Source: Acidobacteriota bacterium (lineage in GTDB: Bacteria; Acidobacteriota; Terriglobia; Terriglobales; Acidobacteriaceae). From it: a stretch of DNA of 21,671 bases. A program made the position numbers and the translations under genes. Positions 14,161-18,691 of the stretch are shown one piece after another (position 1 is the first letter of the stretch; every line of letters begins with the position of its first letter). Location of the stretch: positions 1 to 21,671 of the forward strand of contig JAEZPW010000164.1 in the NCBI GenBank assembly GCA_023441255.1. The letters run 5' to 3'. The notes beneath the pieces were generated by a model, which was not told where the DNA came from, searched no databases, and saw nothing but the letters and a program-made list of their open reading frames with translations.

Positions 14161-17034
14161 ATGGCACAAGCTGCTGCGGCGAACGCGCCACTCTCGACTG
14201 AAGCACTGAAGCAGGCGCTCGCGAAAATCGCAGATGCAGATCGAGTACTCACCCGTCCCATAGACCTGATCGCTTACGCATCGGACGCGAGTTTCTACCG
14301 CCTGATTCCGAAAGCCGTGGTGCGAACGCGCTCCGTCGAAGAGATCCAGGCCTTGTTCCGTTTCAGCCGGGAGCACCGTGAACCGCTGACTTTTCGAGCC
14401 GCGGGAAGCAGCCTTTCGGGCCAGTCGATCACGGAGGGCGTGCTGGTAGAAGTTGCGCGCTTCTGGCGACAGCTGGCGATCGAGGATGAGGGCCGGCGCG
14501 TCCGCGTTCAACCGGGCGTGATCGGGTCGCGCGTCAACGCCGCGCTGCTGCCGTTCGGCGCAAAAATGGGCCCGGACCCTGCATCCATTGCCACGTGCAT
14601 GATGGGCGGCATCCTAGCCAACAACTCCAGCGGCATGTGCTGCGGCGTAGACCAGAACGCCTATCACACGATTCGTTCCATGACGTTCGTTCTCCCCTCG
14701 GGAACGGTCGTCGACACCGCTGACCCCGAAGCGGAAGAGCAGTTCCTGGCGCGCGAACCTAAACTCGCTCGAGGCATTCTGGAACTGAAGAGGAAGATTG
14801 AATCGAACACCGCATTGCGCGATCGCATACGCGCCAAGTACCGGATGAAGAACACAACCGGGTACTCGCTCAATGCGTTCATCGACTACGACCGCGCTGT
14901 GGACATCATGCAGCATGTACTCATCGGGTCCGAAGGTACACTGGCGTTCATCGCCGAGGCGGTACTCGATAGTGTTCCTGACCTGCCGGTGAAGTACACC
15001 GGGCTGCTGCTCTTCCCTGATCTTTACGCCGCCTCGGCGGCCATCGTGCCGCTCCGCGAAGCCAAAGCTGCGGCGCTCGAAATCATGGATCGCGCATCGT
15101 TGCGGTCCGTCGAGGATCAGCCTGGAATTCCTCCCTCGATAAAGAAGCTGCCCGACGGAGCAGCCGGCCTGCTGGTGGAGTTCCAGGGCCGGCAGGAATG
15201 GGAACGAGACGAACTCGAGTCGCTGGCCAGGCATGGCACCGGGGAACTAAAGCTGCTCGAGCCTGCGAAGTTCACCCACGATGCCTCAGAACAGGCTGCC
15301 CTGTGGAAGATCCGCGCGGGCATGTTCCCCTCCGTCGGCTCGGTCAGGAAGAGCGGCACCACCGTCATCATCGAAGACGTCGCATTCCCCATCGAGCGCC
15401 TGGCAGACGCTGCGCTCGATCTTACGAAGCTGTTCAAGAAACACGAGTACGACAACGGCATCATCTTCGGCCACGCCAAAGACGGCAACCTGCACTTCGT
15501 CATCACGCAGTCTTTCAACGAGAAGAAAGCCGTCGATCAGTATTCCAGGTTCATCGACGACGTCGTGAAGCTTGTGGTGGAACGTTACGACGGCGCACTC
15601 AAGGCCGAGCACGGCACAGGCCGCAATATGGCGCCCTTCGTAGAAACCGAGTGGGGCAAGGATGCATACGAGATCATGAAGCAGCTGAAGCGGCTTTGTG
15701 ATCCCGATAATCTGCTCAACCCGGGCGTGATCATCAATGCCGACCGCAAGGCCCATCTCGCGAACCTGAAGCCGCTCCCCACGGTCGAAGAAGAAGTGGA
15801 CAAATGTATCGAGTGCGGCTACTGCGAGTCGAAGTGCCCGAGTCGCGAGCTGACCACCACACCGCGGCAGCGCATTGTGGTTCGTCGCGAGATGGCCCGG
15901 CTTAAGGAAACCGGTCAGAAACCCGAATTGCTGGCTTCACTTGAAGCGGCGTTCCCATACGACGTGCTTGAAACATGCGCTGTCGATGGACTGTGCGCCA
16001 CGGCATGTCCCGTAAGCATCGACACGGGCCAACTCACGAAACGTCTGCGCAAACTGCAGCACACGCCTGCCGAGCATGCAAAGGCCGAGAGCATCGCCGG
16101 CAACCTGGCGCGTGTGGAACGGCTGGCGCGGCTGGGTCTTCGCGCCGGACATTTGGCGCAATCGGTGCTCGGAGCGGCTGCCGTGACCAGGCTTTCACGA
16201 ATCGTGCAGAAGCGGGCCAACGGCGCGATCCCGGGCTGGTCAAAGGACATGCCCTATGCCGCAAGCGGACGCCTTCCCGAGACGCAGAAGGCAGTAGCCG
16301 TTGCGGTTTATTTCCCCAGCTGCATCTCGCGAGTCATGGGTCGGCTACCCGGCGAGCCCAGGGACATCACGCTCATGGACGCGTTCGTTGAACTCTCGCG
16401 CCGCGCGCGCAAGCCCGTGTTCCTGCCCCCTGATGTTGCCGGAACATGCTGTGGGACGCCGTTTTCCTCCAAGGGATTCGACAAGGCCAGTGCGATTGCG
16501 TTGAACAACGCGTTTGAGAAGCTCTGGGGCTGGAGCGAGCGCGGACGGCTGCCCGTCGTGATCGATACCAGCCCCTGCGCCTACAGCCTGCTGAAAGCAC
16601 GACCCGTGCTCTCCTCCGAGAACCAGAGGCGCTTCGACAAACTCCGCATCCTGGACGGCATCGAGTACACCCACGATGTCCTTCTGCCGAACCTCACGAT
16701 CACGCAACGCGCCAGTTCCGTCGCGCTGCATCCAGTCTGCTCCGTCACCAAAATGAACCTCACCCCAAAGTTGCAGGGGATAGCACACGCGTGCAGTGAG
16801 GCTGTACTGACGCCCGCGAGTTCCGGATGCTGCGGCTTTGCGGGCGACCGGGGATTCCTCGTCCCGGAACTGACCGCGTCGGCAACGAAACACGAGGCCG
16901 AAGAAGTGTCACAGCACAAGCATGACGGCTATTTTTCCAGCAGTCGTACATGCGAGGTCGGAATGACGCGCTCCACTGGGGAGATCTACCGTTCCTACAT
17001 TTACCTGCTGGAGATGGCCACTCGTCCCTCGTAA
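14161..17034 (+). CDS. Fused FAD and Fe-S 2-hydroxyacid dehydrogenase (D-lactate dehydrogenase/GlcDF type)
   Basis: A 957-residue cytoplasmic protein joining three modules. The FAD-linked VAO domain (about 47-530) has FRAAGSSLSGQSITEG (79-93), GPDPASIATCMMGG and LIGSEGTLAFIAEAVL. The metal/substrate site is H438 and H445 (GHAKDGNLH), with E483-H484 in KAEHGTGRN. A ferredoxin module follows. Its first cluster is C549, C552, C555 and C559-P. The second is C606-x5-C612-x3-C616-P, with D609 where the usual second cysteine stands. The C-terminal cysteine-rich domains carry C763-C764-G and C890-C891-G of the GlpC/LutA/HdrB type. This architecture oxidises D-lactate, glycolate or D-2-hydroxyglutarate and passes electrons to quinone. 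Start 14161 has AGAGGT 8 bp upstream. Next to the permease, D-lactate or glycolate is most likely. Confidence 0.92.
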   Translation: MAQAAAANAPLSTEALKQALAKIADADRVLTRPIDLIAYASDASFYRLIPKAVVRTRSVEEIQALFRFSREHREPLTFRAAGSSLSGQSITEGVLVEVARFWRQLAIEDEGRRVRVQPGVIGSRVNAALLPFGAKMGPDPASIATCMMGGILANNSSGMCCGVDQNAYHTIRSMTFVLPSGTVVDTADPEAEEQFLAREPKLARGILELKRKIESNTALRDRIRAKYRMKNTTGYSLNAFIDYDRAVDIMQHVLIGSEGTLAFIAEAVLDSVPDLPVKYTGLLLFPDLYAASAAIVPLREAKAAALEIMDRASLRSVEDQPGIPPSIKKLPDGAAGLLVEFQGRQEWERDELESLARHGTGELKLLEPAKFTHDASEQAALWKIRAGMFPSVGSVRKSGTTVIIEDVAFPIERLADAALDLTKLFKKHEYDNGIIFGHAKDGNLHFVITQSFNEKKAVDQYSRFIDDVVKLVVERYDGALKAEHGTGRNMAPFVETEWGKDAYEIMKQLKRLCDPDNLLNPGVIINADRKAHLANLKPLPTVEEEVDKCIECGYCESKCPSRELTTTPRQRIVVRREMARLKETGQKPELLASLEAAFPYDVLETCAVDGLCATACPVSIDTGQLTKRLRKLQHTPAEHAKAESIAGNLARVERLARLGLRAGHLAQSVLGAAAVTRLSRIVQKRANGAIPGWSKDMPYAASGRLPETQKAVAVAVYFPSCISRVMGRLPGEPRDITLMDAFVELSRRARKPVFLPPDVAGTCCGTPFSSKGFDKASAIALNNAFEKLWGWSERGRLPVVIDTSPCAYSLLKARPVLSSENQRRFDKLRILDGIEYTHDVLLPNLTITQRASSVALHPVCSVTKMNLTPKLQGIAHACSEAVLTPASSGCCGFAGDRGFLVPELTASATKHEAEEVSQHKHDGYFSSSRTCEVGMTRSTGEIYRSYIYLLEMATRPS

Positions 17035-17051
17035 AACACGCACAAAAGATT

Positions 17052-17081
17052 CGGGCCGGGCTCGTGGGGGAGTCCGGCCCG
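17052..17081 (+). terminator. Strong hairpin after the hydroxyacid dehydrogenase, terminator without T run
   Basis: CGGGCCGGGCTC pairs with GAGTCCGGCCCG: 12 bp including one G-U, with a 6-base loop (GTGGGG). It starts 17 bp after the stop codon. A typical T run is missing on this strand, so termination could depend on Rho or another factor, or the hairpin could protect the 3' end. Confidence 0.5.
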
Positions 17082-17324
17082 CGTAACGGAAGCTCCGGCG
17101 TACAGGGGAGAGTGCACGCACTCGCTTCCGCAAATTCAACCCGCCCTGCTGATCAGCTGTGTTGCACCACTCACCTTCAGATCAAAACTGCCATTTTGCC
17201 GCGCGACTAATCGCCCCCGGCAATGGGGCGTGCTGTGCACATTCCGAGATCAACATCAGCGCGGCGCAAGTAAGCCCGAAGCAGGCGACGTTGTGAATCG
17301 TGTTCCCGATAACTGAGCTACATC

Positions 17325-17406
17325 GACCCAAGCATGCGCCGATAACGGTCCGCACCCAATGTTCGATTTTTGACCGTTGTCGGCGCAAGGTGGACATCCT
17401 TGGGTC
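17325..17406. repeat. Nested inverted repeat, possible structured RNA or mobile-element remnant
   Basis: The inner arms 17335-17350 and 17372-17387 pair over 16 bp with one T-G pair, around a 21-base loop that ends in TTTTT. The outer arms GACCCAAG (17325-17332) and CTTGGGTC (17399-17406) are perfect 8-bp repeats placed around the inner stem with 2- and 11-base offsets. The whole unit is 82 bp. It does not fit a terminator, because the T run is inside the loop. It could be a non-coding RNA domain, a DNA recognition site, or a miniature repeat element. Confidence 0.55.
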
Positions 17407-17435
17407 ATCTGCGATGGTGGAGCGACCACAGTCGA

Positions 17436-17479
17436 GTAAACACCGTGTTTTCATTGAAGATGTAAAGACTGTGTAAAGA
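17436..17479 (+). promoter_or_regulatory. GTAAA boxes, possible response-regulator (CpxR-like) operator
   Basis: GTAAA occurs at 17436, 17462 and 17473. The last two are spaced GTAAA-N6-GTAAA, within the known CpxR pattern (N4-8). They are part of a direct repeat TGTAAAGA with an 11-bp period. The first overlaps an inverted repeat AAACAC-c-GTGTTT (17438-17450). They lie 177-220 bp before the start of a secreted protein gene. Confidence 0.35.
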
Positions 17480-17655
17480 ATTGTTATCCAGAGCACGACG
17501 CTTTTTTACGCGTACGAAGGGCGCTTTGAACGCAACAGGTACCACTTGCGCGGGTTTGCATGTTTAGCACTTCGTCAACATCGAAAGAGCTCGGAGAAGC
17601 ACGCAATCACGCGATCAACGACGGAGTTGCGCTCTGCGGGCCAACGGAGGGAACA

Positions 17656-18357
17656 ATGTTGAAAGCTCGAAATCTGCTGCTGGCGGCTGCTCTTGGAACT
17701 GTTGCCGTGCTTGCCGTGCCCGCAAGCGCTCAGAACCGTGACTGGCACGATCAGAACCGCTGGGGCTGGCAGGACCGTGACCATGATCGTGAGGACCACG
17801 ACTGGGACGAGCACGACCGCAACAGGCAGTGGCGTGGCAACTCGAATTCCAGTGCCTACCAGGACGGCTACCGCGATGCGCAGCAGGACCGCTCCCGCAG
17901 CGGCCACTACCATCCGCGTGGAGATCGCTGGAAGGGTGATGACCGCAATGCGTATGAGTCCGGCTACCGCGCTGGATATGGCAATGGTCAGTACGGCTAC
18001 GGCAATGGTGGTTGGAATGGCCTCGACCGGGATCGTGATCACGACCGCGATGGGCGCTGGAACGGCGGCTACGGCAACGGTGCTTATGGCTATCCCAGCG
18101 GTGCGTACGGCTACGGCTACGGACGCCAAGGCGGGCCGGCAGCGCAGTTCGGCTACCAGGATGGCTTCAGCTATGGACAGCGGGACGCAAGCAGCGGCAA
18201 GGGCTATAACGCCACTGGAAGCCAGTATTACGAAGACGCCGACCACGGGTACAACTCAAGGTTCGGTGACAGGAACAGCTATCGTCAGGGGTACCGCCAA
18301 GCGTACCAGCAAGGTTATCAGGACGGCTATTACGGCCGTGGCGGACGTCGCTACTGA
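17656..18357 (+). CDS. Secreted GY-repeat, low-complexity protein
   Basis: A 233-residue protein from ATG 17656, chosen because GGAGG lies 5 bp upstream and the signal peptide MLKARNLLLAAALGTVAVLA begins there; the frame is open further up to 17560. Cleavage is probably at VPASA-QN (about residue 26). The mature protein starts with a D/H/R/W-rich stretch (residues about 27-60). It continues with repeated YxxGY units such as AYQDGYRDAQ, AYESGYRAGY, FGYQDGFSYGQRDA and RQGYRQAYQQGYQDGYY, and a central G/Y/N-rich block (QYGYGNGGW, GAYGYPSGAYGYG). No enzyme motif is visible. Such GY-rich exported proteins are seen in Acidobacteriota, but their function is unknown. The D/H-rich part could bind metal; this is speculation. 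A terminator follows at 18381, and a possible envelope-stress operator precedes the gene. Confidence 0.8.
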   Translation: MLKARNLLLAAALGTVAVLAVPASAQNRDWHDQNRWGWQDRDHDREDHDWDEHDRNRQWRGNSNSSAYQDGYRDAQQDRSRSGHYHPRGDRWKGDDRNAYESGYRAGYGNGQYGYGNGGWNGLDRDRDHDRDGRWNGGYGNGAYGYPSGAYGYGYGRQGGPAAQFGYQDGFSYGQRDASSGKGYNATGSQYYEDADHGYNSRFGDRNSYRQGYRQAYQQGYQDGYYGRGGRRY

Positions 18358-18380
18358 CCAACTGCTTACGTACTTCGCTT

Positions 18381-18412
18381 CAGGCGGCCTCAGTGCCGCC
18401 TGTTCTTTGTTC
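18381..18412 (+). terminator. Intrinsic terminator of the GY-repeat gene
   Basis: CAGGCGGC (18381-18388), a 6-base loop CTCAGT, and GCCGCCTG (18395-18402) form a perfect 8-bp stem followed by TTCTTTGTTC. It lies 23 bp past the stop codon. Confidence 0.75.
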
Positions 18413-18576
18413 TATTTGGACTTCGCGCTCTGGGTGGCGCCGTCGTTCTGGCCATCCACTTTCCGGGACGACTGTCCCCGGGGCCTTCGGACAGCGTTGG
18501 AAAGAAAATACGCAGATACCAAAGCAACGGCGAGCATGGCGGCGGTACCCATGGTTCGCTTTGATTCATACCGCAT
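18412..18576 (-). CDS. Possible 54-residue single-pass membrane protein
   Basis: A short leftward frame in the 334-bp gap between the GY-repeat gene and the large propeller gene. It begins MRYESKRTMGTAAMLAV, continues as ALVSAYFLSNAVRRPRG, and ends in a polar tail rich in Q, S, K and D with the stop TAG at 18412-18414. The layout is basic N-terminus, one hydrophobic helix (about residues 10-28), a basic RRPRG stop-transfer stretch and a polar C-terminus. This is what a small inner-membrane or anchored protein looks like. An in-frame TAA 12 bp before the ATG delimits it. Translation could instead begin at M9. There is no good Shine-Dalgarno sequence, and homology cannot be judged here. It is convergent with the GY-repeat gene. 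The absence of other explanation for this stretch and the membrane-protein layout favour it, but at this length chance is a real possibility. Confidence 0.4.
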   Translation of the reverse strand: MRYESKRTMGTAAMLAVALVSAYFLSNAVRRPRGQSSRKVDGQNDGATQSAKSK

Positions 18577-18691
18577 CCGCGGCGTTTACATGGGATTCAT
18601 CTGTTCTTGACTGCCGTTCGCGATCTTGGAGAAGCTGCAGATTTGGCTTTCGCCCGTAACATTGGCTATGCTGCAAGGCTACGAGCGAACT

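Larger units (their letters stand above)
17035..17655. other. 621-bp gene-free region upstream of the GY-repeat protein
   Basis: No credible coding frame is present. Minus-strand codons 17182-17496 are open but begin at GTG, have no ribosome site and show no recognisable motif. The region holds a terminator-like hairpin (17052-17081), a perfect 10-bp palindrome GCTGATCAGC (17148-17157), a nested inverted repeat (17325-17406), and GTAAA boxes (17436-17479). A clear Shine-Dalgarno GGAGG ends it. Confidence 0.6.

Noticed and set aside
17182..17496. 104-codon minus-strand frame in the gene-free region
   Set aside because: It starts at GTG without a ribosome site, crosses the inverted repeat, and shows no domain; the inverted repeat better explains the sequence.
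17960..18130. Tandem DNA repeats (TACGGC, GGCAAT words) as a repeat array or CRISPR-like element
   Set aside because: They fall in frame as Tyr-Gly and Gly-Asn codons of the GY-rich segment with no spacers of constant length; the repeat is at protein level.
17575..18246. Long minus-strand frame opposite the GY-repeat gene, very hydrophobic (V, A, I rich)
   Set aside because: It is the reverse reading of GAC/GAT/CGC/GGC-rich codons of a gene with a signal peptide and good ribosome site; it has no helix spacing, no ribosome site and no known family pattern.
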